The notes under the pieces were generated by a model. It did no database searches. It was given only the letters and a program-made list of their open reading frames with translations, and was not told the origin of the DNA. From Frateuria terrea (GTDB lineage: Bacteria; Pseudomonadota; Gammaproteobacteria; Xanthomonadales; Rhodanobacteraceae), in the NCBI RefSeq assembly GCF_900115705.1, contig NZ_FOXL01000008.1:124001-188000 (forward strand): 64,000 nt of DNA, given 5' to 3'. Below, one piece after another: positions 34,856-44,144 of this stretch; positions within the stretch are counted from its first letter, which is position 1, and each line of letters begins with the position of its first letter. Position numbers and translations under genes: made by a program.

Positions 34856-36631
34856 ATGGCCAGCAAGCTGGAAGCGCTCGAGCGCTGGGTGAACGAGGTG
34901 GCGGCGCGCACGCGGCCGGCGAAGATCCATTGGTGCGACGGTTCCGAGGCGGAGTACCAGCAACTGGTCAAGGAGATGCTGGCCGACGGCACCCTGATCG
35001 AGCTCAACCAGCAAACCCATCCGGGCTGCTACCTGCACCGTTCCAACCCCTCCGACGTGGCGCGCGTGGAGCACCTGACCTTCGTCTGCCACAAGAACGA
35101 GGAAGACGCCGGCCCGAACAATCACTGGATGGACCCGGCCGAGGCCCACGCCAAGATCGACGCGTTGTTCGACGGCTGCATGGAAGGTCGCACGATGTAC
35201 GTGATCCCCTACTGCATGGGCCCGATCGGCTCGCCGCTGTCGCGCTGCGGCGTGGAGATCACTGACAGCCCATACGTGGTGGCCAACATGCGCATCATGA
35301 CGCGCATGGGCAAAGCCGCGCAGGAGCGCATCGAGCGCGAAGGGACGTTCGTCAGGGGCCTGCATTCCACCGGCGAACTCGATCCTGAGCGTCGCTTCAT
35401 CATGCACTTTCCCGAAGAGCGCACGATCAAGTCCTACGGCTCGGGCTATGGCGGCAACGCGCTGCTGGGCAAGAAGTGCCATGCGCTGCGCATCGCCTGC
35501 AACCAGGCCCGCGATGAAGGCTGGCTGGCCGAGCACATGCTGATCGTGGGCATCGAAAATCCCCAGGGCGAGACGCGTTACATCGCCGCCGCCTTCCCCT
35601 CTGCCTGCGGCAAGACCAACCTGGCGATGCTGATTCCCCCGGAGGGCTACCGCAGGGATGGCTGGAAGGTCTGGACCGTCGGTGACGACATCTGCTGGAT
35701 GCGTCCCGGCGAGGACGGCCGCCTGTACGCGATCAACCCGGAGGCCGGGTTCTTCGGCGTGGCGCCGGGCACCAGCACGGCCACCAACTCCAACGCGCTG
35801 CAGTCGATCTCGCGCGACACCATCTTTACCAACGTTGCGGTCACCGCCGACAACCAGCCCTGGTGGGAAGGCCTGCCTGGCACGCCAGTCACCGACTGGC
35901 AGGGACGTCCGTACGATCCGGCCAACGGTCCGGCGGCGCACCCGAACTCGCGCTTCACCGTAAGCGCGAAACAGTGCCCGACCTGGTCTGAAAAGGCCGA
36001 GGACGCGCAGGGGGTGCCGATCGACGCGATTGTCTTCGGCGGCCGCCGTCCGTCGCTGCTGCCGCTGGTGATGGAGGCCCGCGACTGGGCGCATGGCGTG
36101 CTGATGGGCGCAGCGATGGGCTCGGAAACGACCGCTGCGGCTACCGGTGCAGTCGGCGTGCTGCGCCGCGATTCGATGGCGATGAAACCCTTCTGCGGCT
36201 ACCACTACGGCGATTACTTCGCGCACTGGCTGTCGTTCGACCAGCCCGGCATGAACCTGCCGAAGATCTTCCACGTCAACTGGTTCCGCAAGGGCAAGGA
36301 CGGCAGGTTCCTGTGGCCGGGGTTCGGCGAGAACCTGCGCGTGCTGGAGTGGATGATCAACCGCGTCGAAGGCAAGGCCCGCGGCGTGGAGACCCCGGTC
36401 GGCATCGTGCCGGCCGAGGGCGAGCTCAAGCTCGACGGCTTGAATCTTCCACGCGAGGCCGCCACCGAGTTGCTCGATATCGACACGGCCGGCTGGCAAG
36501 CCGAGCTCGACGCGATCGGCGCGTACCTGGATACCTTCGGCACGCGCCTGCCCGAACGCCTGCGCCAGGAGCAGCGGCGCGTAGCCAGCGGTCTGTCCGC
36601 CGACACCGCGCCCCGCGCCGCCACGGCCTGA
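34856..36631 (+). CDS. pckG: Phosphoenolpyruvate carboxykinase (GTP)
   Basis: This enzyme makes PEP from oxaloacetate and GTP, the entry to gluconeogenesis. The 591-residue protein has the GTP-type kinase-1 loop with hyper-reactive Cys (FPSACGKTNLAM), kinase-2 VGDDICWM, GFFGVAPGTS and PFCGYHYGDYF. It has GAAGAGGA as ribosome-binding site 6 bases before ATG. It is a single gene, and its position next to fatty acid oxidation genes fits growth on fatty acids. The GTP form is common in Xanthomonadales, unlike the ATP form of enterics. Confidence 0.97.
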   Translation: MASKLEALERWVNEVAARTRPAKIHWCDGSEAEYQQLVKEMLADGTLIELNQQTHPGCYLHRSNPSDVARVEHLTFVCHKNEEDAGPNNHWMDPAEAHAKIDALFDGCMEGRTMYVIPYCMGPIGSPLSRCGVEITDSPYVVANMRIMTRMGKAAQERIEREGTFVRGLHSTGELDPERRFIMHFPEERTIKSYGSGYGGNALLGKKCHALRIACNQARDEGWLAEHMLIVGIENPQGETRYIAAAFPSACGKTNLAMLIPPEGYRRDGWKVWTVGDDICWMRPGEDGRLYAINPEAGFFGVAPGTSTATNSNALQSISRDTIFTNVAVTADNQPWWEGLPGTPVTDWQGRPYDPANGPAAHPNSRFTVSAKQCPTWSEKAEDAQGVPIDAIVFGGRRPSLLPLVMEARDWAHGVLMGAAMGSETTAAATGAVGVLRRDSMAMKPFCGYHYGDYFAHWLSFDQPGMNLPKIFHVNWFRKGKDGRFLWPGFGENLRVLEWMINRVEGKARGVETPVGIVPAEGELKLDGLNLPREAATELLDIDTAGWQAELDAIGAYLDTFGTRLPERLRQEQRRVASGLSADTAPRAATA

Positions 36632-36705
36632 GCCGCGCCTGAGCCCTTTGCCTTTCGGAAGAGGGTCGAGACGACGGTTCGGTAGCCGGTCAGCTCGCTC
36701 CGCCC

Positions 36706-36757
36706 GAACCCTCACCCGCCTGTCGGCACTCTCTCCTTCGCGGGAGAGTGCCGGGTG
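36706..36757. repeat. GC-rich palindromic intergenic repeat, copy 5
   Basis: ACCCTCACCCGCCTGTCGGC, then ACTCTCTCC...GGGAGAGTGCCGGGT, forms a hairpin after pckG. The rest of the 36632-36913 gap holds nothing recognisable. Confidence 0.6.
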
Positions 36758-36913
36758 TGCGGTTTTGGGGGGCTTGCTTTGGCTCCGGCGCTGCGCGCCT
36801 GCGCTTCGCATGAACGCATGCCCTTGAGCCGCTGCCGTTGAGCGGCGCACGGAAGGTGAACGGCACCGGGCGCCTTAAACGTTCCGCCGCCACCGCGCAT
36901 CCAAGCTGGCAAG

Positions 36914-37498
36914 ATGGACACCGCCTGCCTCGCTACCGGAAGCCCGATGCCGCCACCGCCCATTGCGTGGTCCGACGCCGATGACGCGCGCGCCGCGGCC
37001 AGAGGCGATCGACAGGCTTTCCAGCGGCTGTACCGCCAGCACATCGACCGCGTCTACGGTGCGGTGTACCGCCTGGCCGGCTACGACCACGCACGCGCCG
37101 AGGACCTGACGCAGGACGCCTTCGTGCGGGCCTGGCAGAAACTTGCCGACTTCCGCCACGAAAGCGCCTTCGGCACCTGGCTCTACCGCCTTGCTGTGAA
37201 CGTGGCGCTGATGGACATCCGCTCGCGCGGCGCGCAGCCGGTCGGCTTCATGGACGAGGACGAGCTGCCGGACCACGGCGAAGTCCCGTTCTGCGCCGCC
37301 GAACGCGAGGAATTGGAACGCGCCATCGCAAAGCTGCCGCCCCGCGCGCGAGCGGTGCTGGTGTTGCACGACGTGGAGGGCTGGCGCCACGAGGAGATCG
37401 CCAGCGAGCTGGACATGGCTGTCGGTACATCCAAGGCGCAACTGCATCGCGCTCGCGCGCTGCTTCGCCGGATGCTCGAACCCGGAGAACCGTCATGA
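36914..37498 (+). CDS. ECF-type RNA polymerase sigma factor
   Basis: The 194-residue extracytoplasmic-function sigma factor has region 2 with AEDLTQDAFVRAWQKL and FGTWLYRLAVNVALMDIRS. Region 4 has LPPRARAVLVLHDVEGWRHEEIASELDMAVGTSKAQLHRAR. A shorter start at 36947, behind GGAAG, is a real alternative and would remove 11 residues. The stop overlaps the next gene (ATGA), which resembles a small anti-sigma factor. The third gene is a DUF4097-type protein. The inducing signal is unknown. Confidence 0.92.
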   Translation: MDTACLATGSPMPPPPIAWSDADDARAAARGDRQAFQRLYRQHIDRVYGAVYRLAGYDHARAEDLTQDAFVRAWQKLADFRHESAFGTWLYRLAVNVALMDIRSRGAQPVGFMDEDELPDHGEVPFCAAEREELERAIAKLPPRARAVLVLHDVEGWRHEEIASELDMAVGTSKAQLHRARALLRRMLEPGEPS

Positions 37499-37917
37499 AC
37501 GAATTCGAATGGCGACGCCAGTTGCGCGAACTGCGCACGCCGGTTGCACCTCGCAGCGACCTGTGGGCGCGCATCGACAGCGCGCTCGAACCGGCGGCGC
37601 CGGCGCGCTCAAGCTCTCGCCCGGGCTGGCTGCTTGCCGCCAGCTTTGCCGGCCTGAGCTTGCTCGCAGTGGGCTTGAGCCTGCGCCAAAGCCACTCGCC
37701 AGGCCAGCCGCAGGTCACCGTCGCGGCCGCCGCTCACACGACTTGGAAACCCGGCGACCCACGCCTGGCCGGCGCGGCGATCGAGCTCGACGCCGCGCGC
37801 CTGGAGCTCAGGCAGGCGCTGGAACAGGCCCCCAACTCGCCGGGACTGCAGCGACTCCTGTCGCGCACCCGCCAGCAACAATCGCGGCTGCGCCAACTCG
37901 ACCAGCAGGCAGGCTGA
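37495..37917 (+). CDS. Small single-pass membrane protein, probable anti-sigma factor
   Basis: The 140-residue protein has a hydrophilic N-terminus (MNEFEWRRQLRELRTPVAPRSDLWARI). One membrane segment (about 44-62, GWLLAASFAGLSLLAVGLSL) and a periplasmic coiled region rich in Gln and Arg follow. It overlaps the sigma factor gene by four bases. Topology and position are those of an anti-sigma factor. No zinc-binding HxxxCxxC motif is seen, so the assignment is from context. Confidence 0.65.
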   Translation: MNEFEWRRQLRELRTPVAPRSDLWARIDSALEPAAPARSSSRPGWLLAASFAGLSLLAVGLSLRQSHSPGQPQVTVAAAAHTTWKPGDPRLAGAAIELDAARLELRQALEQAPNSPGLQRLLSRTRQQQSRLRQLDQQAG

Positions 37918-37938
37918 ACCCCCTTGAGGAACCATCCC

Positions 37939-38847
37939 ATGAAGACCGTACGCTACCTTCCCCTGCTGCTTACCCTGTGCATCGGCCAGGCGCTGGCCGA
38001 TACGCCCATCAACCTGCGCCACCCTGCCAGCCCCGATGCGCGCATCAGCGTAAGCAACGTCAAGGGCCAGGTCACGATCACCGCATGGGACCGCAACGAG
38101 GTCCAGGTCGGCGGCAGCCTTGGCGAGGGTGCCGCACCGCTCGCCATCGGGGGCGACAACGGCCATCTCGAGATCAAGGTCAAGCCCAAGGGCGGCGGCT
38201 CGAACGGCTGGTTCAATTGGCATGGGGACAACTCGATGGGTGACACCACTCTCGACCTGCACGTACCCAAAGGCGCCTCGCTGGACGTGGAAGTGGTCAG
38301 CGCACCATTGGGCATCGACGGCATGGACGGCGGCGAGATCTCGGTCAACTCCGTCAGCGGCCGCGTGCGCATCAACGCTCGTACACCCCACCTTTCGGTC
38401 GAGAGCGTGAGTGGCACGGTGCAGCAGTCCGGCCACGCCGAGCGTGCCGACCTGCAGACCGTCAGCGGCGATATCCTCGCCCCGACGCTGGGCACGACCG
38501 CCGACCTGCAGACTGTTTCCGGCCGCATCCAGGCCAGCGGCGGACCGTGGCAGAAATTCAACCTGAGCACCGTATCGGGTGATGTGCAGCTCAACGGAGG
38601 GCTGGCCGAACGCGGCAGCATCGACATCGACAGCATGAGCGGCGACGTGCAGATCCAGGTCCCTGCCAGCCTGTCCGCGGCAATCCACGCCAGCAGCTTC
38701 AGCGGCGACCTGCGCAGCGATTTCGGACAGGTCAGCGAACACGACCATGGCCCTGGCAGCGAGCTCAACGCGGAGGTCGGCGGGAGCAAGGGACGCATCC
38801 ACGTCGAAACCTTCAGCGGTGACCTGCGGATTCGCAAGAAAGATTGA
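37939..38847 (+). CDS. DUF4097-type beta-helix repeat protein, exported
   Basis: The start at 37939 follows GAGGAACC and gives a 302-residue product with a signal peptide (MKTVRYLPLLLTLCIGQALA). The rest is a repetitive right-handed beta-solenoid. Short units of the type VSGDVQL, VSGRVRI, VSGTVQQ, MSGDVQI and FSGDLRI recur about every 20 residues, as in DUF4097/adhesin-like proteins. It is the last gene of the ECF sigma operon and is probably periplasmic. Function unknown. Confidence 0.82.
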   Translation: MKTVRYLPLLLTLCIGQALADTPINLRHPASPDARISVSNVKGQVTITAWDRNEVQVGGSLGEGAAPLAIGGDNGHLEIKVKPKGGGSNGWFNWHGDNSMGDTTLDLHVPKGASLDVEVVSAPLGIDGMDGGEISVNSVSGRVRINARTPHLSVESVSGTVQQSGHAERADLQTVSGDILAPTLGTTADLQTVSGRIQASGGPWQKFNLSTVSGDVQLNGGLAERGSIDIDSMSGDVQIQVPASLSAAIHASSFSGDLRSDFGQVSEHDHGPGSELNAEVGGSKGRIHVETFSGDLRIRKKD

Positions 38848-38962
38848 CTGGCGTCGGTCATTCCAGAGAAAGAGCGCGCGCGGGTGCGGGATACGCAAAG
38901 CGCTTCGATATTCGGAGCGCCATCTCGGCATGATCGGACAAATGAAAAAAGACCGGCAAAAG

Positions 38963-38990
38963 AAAAGGCCGTCGCATGCGACGGCCTTTT
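38963..38990. terminator. Bidirectional terminator
   Basis: A perfect 28-bp palindrome runs from AAAAGGCCGTCGCA to its complement TGCGACGGCCTTTT between two convergent genes. It provides a U-tract in both directions. Confidence 0.9.
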
Positions 38991-39009
38991 GTCGTGTCCA
39001 GAAGAAGCC

Positions 39010-39909
39010 CTACAGGTCCTGGTGGTACTGCACGTAGGGCGTGCGCGACTGGTCCGGCTCCGGCCCTGCAGGCGTCGGTGTCGACGAACCGGACGACCAC
39101 AGGTTTTGCGCGCCGATGCTCAGTTCGCCCTGCCAGGGCAGGCGCAAGGTGACGCCAAGATCGATGCTGCTCCAGCGCTTGTCGCCGTAGAAACCACCGG
39201 GAAGCGCAGGCTGCATGGTGCGGCCGATAAGCATGCCGCTTACCGGCCCGTGGTCCACGCCGAAAGTCAGCGCCTTCTGGTCCAGGGTATTGATGCCCAA
39301 CACATTGCCAGGGAGCAGGCGGATGCGGCCGACGCTGGCGCCCAGGTCGATGCCGCTCTGCCCGCCGACTTCGACGCGACCGCGCGCGTTGAGCTGGGAA
39401 CTGCTGTCGAAGTCCGGCAGTCCGTTGACGCCCGGCGTGGCGCCCGGCAGAACGCGCGGCAGGCGCTGGTCAGGCGTGCTGTCGGCGCCGACGCTCAGGC
39501 CTACGCTGTAGCGGCCCAGATTGTAGGTGGCACCAATCTCGCTGCCGACCACCCGCGGGCCACGCGAGATCCAGTTGTGCTCGCTCACCCCGGCATGGAG
39601 CTGCAGGTGCGGGTCCAGCCCGTACTGCAGGCCGGTGGTCATCACGCTGCCGGCATCGACCGCCTGGAAGGACAACGGGGCATCCGCTCGCTGGCTCGAA
39701 GCGGATGACTGCGCATCGGCCTTGAGCATCAGCATTCGGCCGTCGCTACCGCGCCACAGCGGCACGACGACGCCTTGGCCGAGGTTGGCTATCTGATCGG
39801 GCGCCTGGTGCAGCAAATGCTGCGCCAGTTCATGCGGATCGCCGCCCAGCGACTGCCCTGCCGCGGCAAGCGGCATCAGCAAGATCAACAGGGGCAACAG
39901 GCGGCGCAT
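39010..39909 (-). CDS. Exported, probably outer-membrane beta-barrel protein, unknown function
   Basis: The 299-residue product has a signal peptide (MRRLLPLLILLMPLAAAGQS). It has many alternating strands with Gly and aromatic residues (GLQYGLDPHLQLHAGVSEHNW, GATYNLGRYSVGLSVGA, SIDLGVTLRLPWQGELSIGAQNLW). The C-terminus TPYVQYHQDL is Tyr-rich but does not end in the classic Phe. Small beta-barrel topology is inferred from the pattern. It is divergent from the GGDEF-EAL gene across 266 bp, in which only AT-rich promoter-like stretches near 39970 and 40130 are seen. Confidence 0.68.
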   Translation of the reverse strand: MRRLLPLLILLMPLAAAGQSLGGDPHELAQHLLHQAPDQIANLGQGVVVPLWRGSDGRMLMLKADAQSSASSQRADAPLSFQAVDAGSVMTTGLQYGLDPHLQLHAGVSEHNWISRGPRVVGSEIGATYNLGRYSVGLSVGADSTPDQRLPRVLPGATPGVNGLPDFDSSSQLNARGRVEVGGQSGIDLGASVGRIRLLPGNVLGINTLDQKALTFGVDHGPVSGMLIGRTMQPALPGGFYGDKRWSSIDLGVTLRLPWQGELSIGAQNLWSSGSSTPTPAGPEPDQSRTPYVQYHQDL

Positions 39910-40175
39910 GGGTCTTTTGTCAGGTATGGACAGTGTCAGCCGGGCGTATGCCAGCCAGTGGATCGAAGTATAGCTACTTTACGTTTACCTAACACCCCGG
40001 GGGCGAGCGCCCGTTCGGGAAACGGTGAACCTAGGCACATATCCTCCATGTCGGACCGTCCCGTGAAGATGGGGTTCCGCCTGAATGAAAAACAGGGCAA
40101 ACCCGACTCCAACAAAGCCCGCGGCGCACGATATAGTCACGCCACGGCCCCCGCCACGGAACCTCCAGCCCTCCC

Positions 40176-43070
40176 ATGAACCCGGCTCCCCCCTCTCGCG
40201 AGCCCCCGACGTTCCCGGCCGACCGGGAAGCGCTGCATCGGGCGGTCGAGAGGCTTTTCGGGTCTCCGGACGCGGGCAGTGTGGCGGCCGTTTGCGAAAC
40301 CCTCCTGTCGGACTGGCACGTGCGCGCCCGCCTGGGCTGGCGCCAGCTGGGCGGCGAGGAGAACCCGGCGTCTGCCGCCCGGCTGGAGCTGGCCGAAGAT
40401 CCGCAAGGGTTGCGTGTACTGGTGCTGGAGCCGGAAGCGCCGCTATCGGAACCGCTGCGCGAGCGACTGGCCTGGTTCGGCCGCCTTGCCGGCACGCGGA
40501 TGCGCCAACAGGCCGAGACCGCGCGGTTGTACGAGGCGATCTCCCGCCTGGCGCTGGCCGAGCGCCTGCAGCGCGCGCTGTTCGCCATTGCCGAACAGGC
40601 CGGCACCGAGCGCAACATGACCGAAATGATGCGCTCGCTGCACGCCATCGTCGGCAGTCTCATGTATGCCGAGAACTTCTATATCGTGCTGTACGACGAG
40701 CCCACCGACAGCGTGCGCTTCCCGTATTACGCCGATGCGGCCGACCGCGACCCGCCCTCGCCAGAGCGGAGCGTGCCGCTGGCCGAGCTGGAGCACAGCC
40801 TGACCTGGAACCTGCTCAAGGGCGGGCGCGCCATGATGGGCTCGATCGAGGAGCTCAACCGCACGTTGCCCGACCGGCTGGTGCTGATCGGCCCGGACTG
40901 CGAGCACTGGCTGGGAGTGCCGCTGCTGCGCGAGGGCAAGGTGGTTGGCGGCATCGTGATCCAGAGCTACCGCGCCGACACCCAGTACACCACGCAGGAT
41001 CGCGAGTTGTTGTGCTACGTCGCCCAGCACGTGCAGGCCGCGCTGGAAAAGCGCCAGGCCCAGGCCGAGCTGGAACGCCGCGTGGCCGACCGTACCGCCG
41101 CCCTGCGCGAGGCCAACCGCGTGCTCCGCCAGCAGGTGCTGCAGCGCCAGCGCGGCGAGCGGCTGCAGGCGGCACTGTTCCGCATCGCCGAGCTGGCGAG
41201 CACCTCCGAAGGCCTGGACACGTTCTACGCCGCTGTGCACCGGGTCATCGGCGGCCTGCTGTACGCGCGCAACTTCTACATCGCGCTGGTCGACGAGGAC
41301 AGCGGACAGCTGACCTTCCCCTATTCGGTCGACGAGGTCGACAACGTTCCGGCCCCGCGCCTGCACGGCCGGGGCGCCACCGAGTACGTGCTTCGCCACG
41401 GCAAGCCGCTGCTGGCCGACTCGGCGGAACTGGAGCGGCTGACCGCGCTGGGCGAGATCCAGCGCCAGGGCACACACTCGCTGTGCTGGCTGGGGGTGCC
41501 GCTGGTGTGGGGCGAGAAGGTGATGGGCGTGCTGGCGGTGCAGAGTTACACCCCCGAGCACACCTACAACGAACGCGACCAGGAACTGCTCACCTTCGTC
41601 AGCTACCACATCGCCAACGCGCTGCAGCGCAAGCACACCGCCGAGTCGCTCAAGCAGGCCTACGCCGGGCTCGAGCGCCGCGTCACCGAACGCACCCGCG
41701 CGCTGGCGCTGGCCAACCGCGACCTGCGCGAACAGATCGCCGAGCGCGAGCGGGTCGAGCGCCGGCTCAAGTACGAGACCCTGCATGATTCGCTGACCGG
41801 CCTGCCCAACCGTACCCTGCTGCTGCAACGCATGGAGCAGGCTCTGGAACGCTACCGTGCCGACGCCGACGAAGGGGGCTTCGGCGTGCTGTTCATCGAT
41901 CTGGACCGCTTCAAGGTGATCAACGACTCGGTCGGCCACCTGGTCGGCGACGACCTGCTGTTCCAGGTAGGCGGGCGCATCCGAGCCTGCCTGAAGACCC
42001 GCGACATGGTCGCGCGCCTGGGCGGCGACGAGTTCGCCGTGCTGCTCGAAGGCATCGTCGACCCGGCGACCGCGGTGTCGGTGGCCGAACGCGTGATCAG
42101 CGAGCTGCAGGTGCCCTTTCGTCTGGGCGCCAAGGAGATCTTCACCTCCGCCTCGATCGGCATCGCCCTGCCCGGCCCGCACTACCAGAAGCCGGAAGAA
42201 CTGTTGCGCGACGCCGACGCGGCCATGTACCGCGCCAAGGACGAAGGCCGCCACCGCGCCGCCGTGTTCGACGACCGGCTGCGCCGCGAGGCGCTGTCGC
42301 TGCTGGAGCTGGAAAGCGACCTGCGCCGCGGCCTCGCGCGCAACGAGTTCGCGCCCTTCTACCAGCCCATCGTGGCGCTGGAAGACGGTCGCATCGTCGG
42401 CTACGAGGCGCTGCTGCGGTGGCACCATCCAGACCGCGGCCTGCTCGCCCCCGGCGAATTCCTGGTGATCGCCGAGGAAGCCGGCTGCGCCGAGAGCATC
42501 GACTGGCAGATCTTCGAGCAGGTCTGCGCGCAGGCGCCGCAGATCCTGGGCAAGGACGGCTTCGTCAGCATCAACGTCTCCGGCCGCCACTTCCGCCTGC
42601 CCGATCTCGACGCGCGCCTGCTCGCCCTGCTGGCCGAGCACGGCCTGCCGCCGCGGCAGGTGCGCATCGAGGTGACCGAGCGCGCGCTGCTGGACAACCC
42701 GGCGCAGGTCAAGCGCATGCTCGAGAACATGCGCAGCCGCGGCGTGCGGGTGGCGCTTGACGACTTCGGCACCGGCTACTCATCGCTGAGCTACCTGCAC
42801 CAGTACCCCTTCGAGACGCTCAAGATCGACCGCTCGTTCATCACCGAGCTGCCGCGCGAAGGCGAAAGCCAGGGCGTGGCCGTGGTGCGCGCGATCCAGG
42901 TGCTGGCCGATTCGCTCAACATGCTGGTGATCGCCGAAGGCATCGAGGAAGAACACCAGCGGCAGGCGCTGATGCGGGTGGGCTGCCGCTACGGCCAAGG
43001 TTTCCTGTTCGCCCGCCCGCAGCCGATAGCCGCCTGGTTGCCGGCCGACCCGACGCCGGCCGTCGCCTGA
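40176..43070 (+). CDS. Dual-GAF c-di-GMP protein (GAF-GAF-GGDEF-EAL)
   Basis: The 964-residue cytoplasmic protein contains GAF 1 (about 130-290), GAF 2 (about 330-490), GGDEF with intact LGGDEFA near 615, and EAL with EALLR near 744. DDFGTGYSS and EGIEEE complete the phosphodiesterase motifs, so both cyclase and phosphodiesterase centres look intact. An RxxD inhibitory site is not obvious (KTRDMVARLGGDEF gives TRDM). The two GAF domains are clearly duplicates: LQRALFAIAEQAG and LQAALFRIAELAS at the start, YAENFYIVLYDE and YARNFYIALVDE further on. No membrane segment is present. Confidence 0.93.
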   Translation: MNPAPPSREPPTFPADREALHRAVERLFGSPDAGSVAAVCETLLSDWHVRARLGWRQLGGEENPASAARLELAEDPQGLRVLVLEPEAPLSEPLRERLAWFGRLAGTRMRQQAETARLYEAISRLALAERLQRALFAIAEQAGTERNMTEMMRSLHAIVGSLMYAENFYIVLYDEPTDSVRFPYYADAADRDPPSPERSVPLAELEHSLTWNLLKGGRAMMGSIEELNRTLPDRLVLIGPDCEHWLGVPLLREGKVVGGIVIQSYRADTQYTTQDRELLCYVAQHVQAALEKRQAQAELERRVADRTAALREANRVLRQQVLQRQRGERLQAALFRIAELASTSEGLDTFYAAVHRVIGGLLYARNFYIALVDEDSGQLTFPYSVDEVDNVPAPRLHGRGATEYVLRHGKPLLADSAELERLTALGEIQRQGTHSLCWLGVPLVWGEKVMGVLAVQSYTPEHTYNERDQELLTFVSYHIANALQRKHTAESLKQAYAGLERRVTERTRALALANRDLREQIAERERVERRLKYETLHDSLTGLPNRTLLLQRMEQALERYRADADEGGFGVLFIDLDRFKVINDSVGHLVGDDLLFQVGGRIRACLKTRDMVARLGGDEFAVLLEGIVDPATAVSVAERVISELQVPFRLGAKEIFTSASIGIALPGPHYQKPEELLRDADAAMYRAKDEGRHRAAVFDDRLRREALSLLELESDLRRGLARNEFAPFYQPIVALEDGRIVGYEALLRWHHPDRGLLAPGEFLVIAEEAGCAESIDWQIFEQVCAQAPQILGKDGFVSINVSGRHFRLPDLDARLLALLAEHGLPPRQVRIEVTERALLDNPAQVKRMLENMRSRGVRVALDDFGTGYSSLSYLHQYPFETLKIDRSFITELPREGESQGVAVVRAIQVLADSLNMLVIAEGIEEEHQRQALMRVGCRYGQGFLFARPQPIAAWLPADPTPAVA

Positions 43071-43136
43071 TCCTGCGATGAGCGCGTGGGGTGTCGCAGG
43101 CCTCGATGCTGGCGGGCCTGAGCCCTCCCTACGGCC

Positions 43137-44036
43137 TTACTGCGAGGTCGTGGGCGTATCTGCGCTTACCCCGCCGCTCAATACGTGCTCTGCATCGATG
43201 CGGTCGAAGGTATAGCGCTGCGCGCAGAACTCGCAGATCACCTCGATCTCTCCATCGCGGGCGGCCAGCGCGGCCTCCACCTCCTCGCGCCCCAGCGAGC
43301 GCAGCATCGATTCCACCCGCTCGCGGGAGCAACTGCAGCCGAACGCCAGAGGGCGCGGCTCGAACAGCCGCACGGTTTCCTCGTGGTAGAGCCGATAGAG
43401 CAATTGCTCGGCGGCCGAGGAAAGCATCTCCTCGCGGCCCAGCGTGCCGGTCAGGTGGAGTACGCGGTTCCACGCGTCCTCATCCTCGACCGCGCCGTGG
43501 CCACCCTCGCCGGGCAGCTTCTGCAGCATCAGTCCCACGGCGTGCTCGCCATCGGCGGCGAGCAGCAGGCGCGCCGGCAGTTGCTCGGACAGGCGGAAAT
43601 AGTTTTCCAGCGCCCCGGCCAGGTCCGGCTGACCAAGCTCGACCAGGCCCTGGTAGCGCTGGCCTCGCTCGGCGTGGCCGATGGTGATCGCCATCACCGC
43701 GTCCGGCAGCGTGGACAGATCCAACGGTTCGGGCAACGGATCGCTCCACCGCGCCAGGCCGCGCAGGCGACCCTGGTCGCTGCATTCGGTGAACAGCAGG
43801 CGCAGCGCACCACTGCTCTTGAGCTCGATCGACAGCGCTCCCTCGAGCTTGATGTTGCCGGTCAGCAGCGCGCTCGCGGCCAGGCTTTGGCCGAGCAGTT
43901 CGCGCAACGCTTGCGGATAGTCCGCGCGGGCGGCCACCTCGCGCCACGCCGCGCCCAGGCGCACCAACACGCCGCGCACGCCGGCGCGTTCCAGCACGAA
44001 GCGGTGCAGCACGTCCTCGACAAGCACGGTTTCCAC
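43137..44036 (-). CDS. hslO: Redox-regulated chaperone Hsp33
   Basis: Hsp33 holds unfolding proteins during oxidative stress. The 299-residue protein has the C-terminal zinc switch CSCSRE...CEFC (CxC and CxxC). This separates it from homologues without redox control. Upstream it has GALSIELKSSGALRLLFTEC, a typical core stretch. It is convergent with the GGDEF-EAL gene and divergent from mtgA across about 108 bp, which contains a TATACT -10-like hexamer for mtgA. Confidence 0.95.
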   Translation of the reverse strand: METVLVEDVLHRFVLERAGVRGVLVRLGAAWREVAARADYPQALRELLGQSLAASALLTGNIKLEGALSIELKSSGALRLLFTECSDQGRLRGLARWSDPLPEPLDLSTLPDAVMAITIGHAERGQRYQGLVELGQPDLAGALENYFRLSEQLPARLLLAADGEHAVGLMLQKLPGEGGHGAVEDEDAWNRVLHLTGTLGREEMLSSAAEQLLYRLYHEETVRLFEPRPLAFGCSCSRERVESMLRSLGREEVEAALAARDGEIEVICEFCAQRYTFDRIDAEHVLSGGVSADTPTTSQ

Positions 44037-44144
44037 GAATACTCACCTCGACAAAGGGAATCGCACCAGATGGGGTCGGCGTCGGTGCGGAACAATGGGC
44101 CGCTTATACTCCCCACGCTCCCAAACCAAGGTCGACGCCCGACG

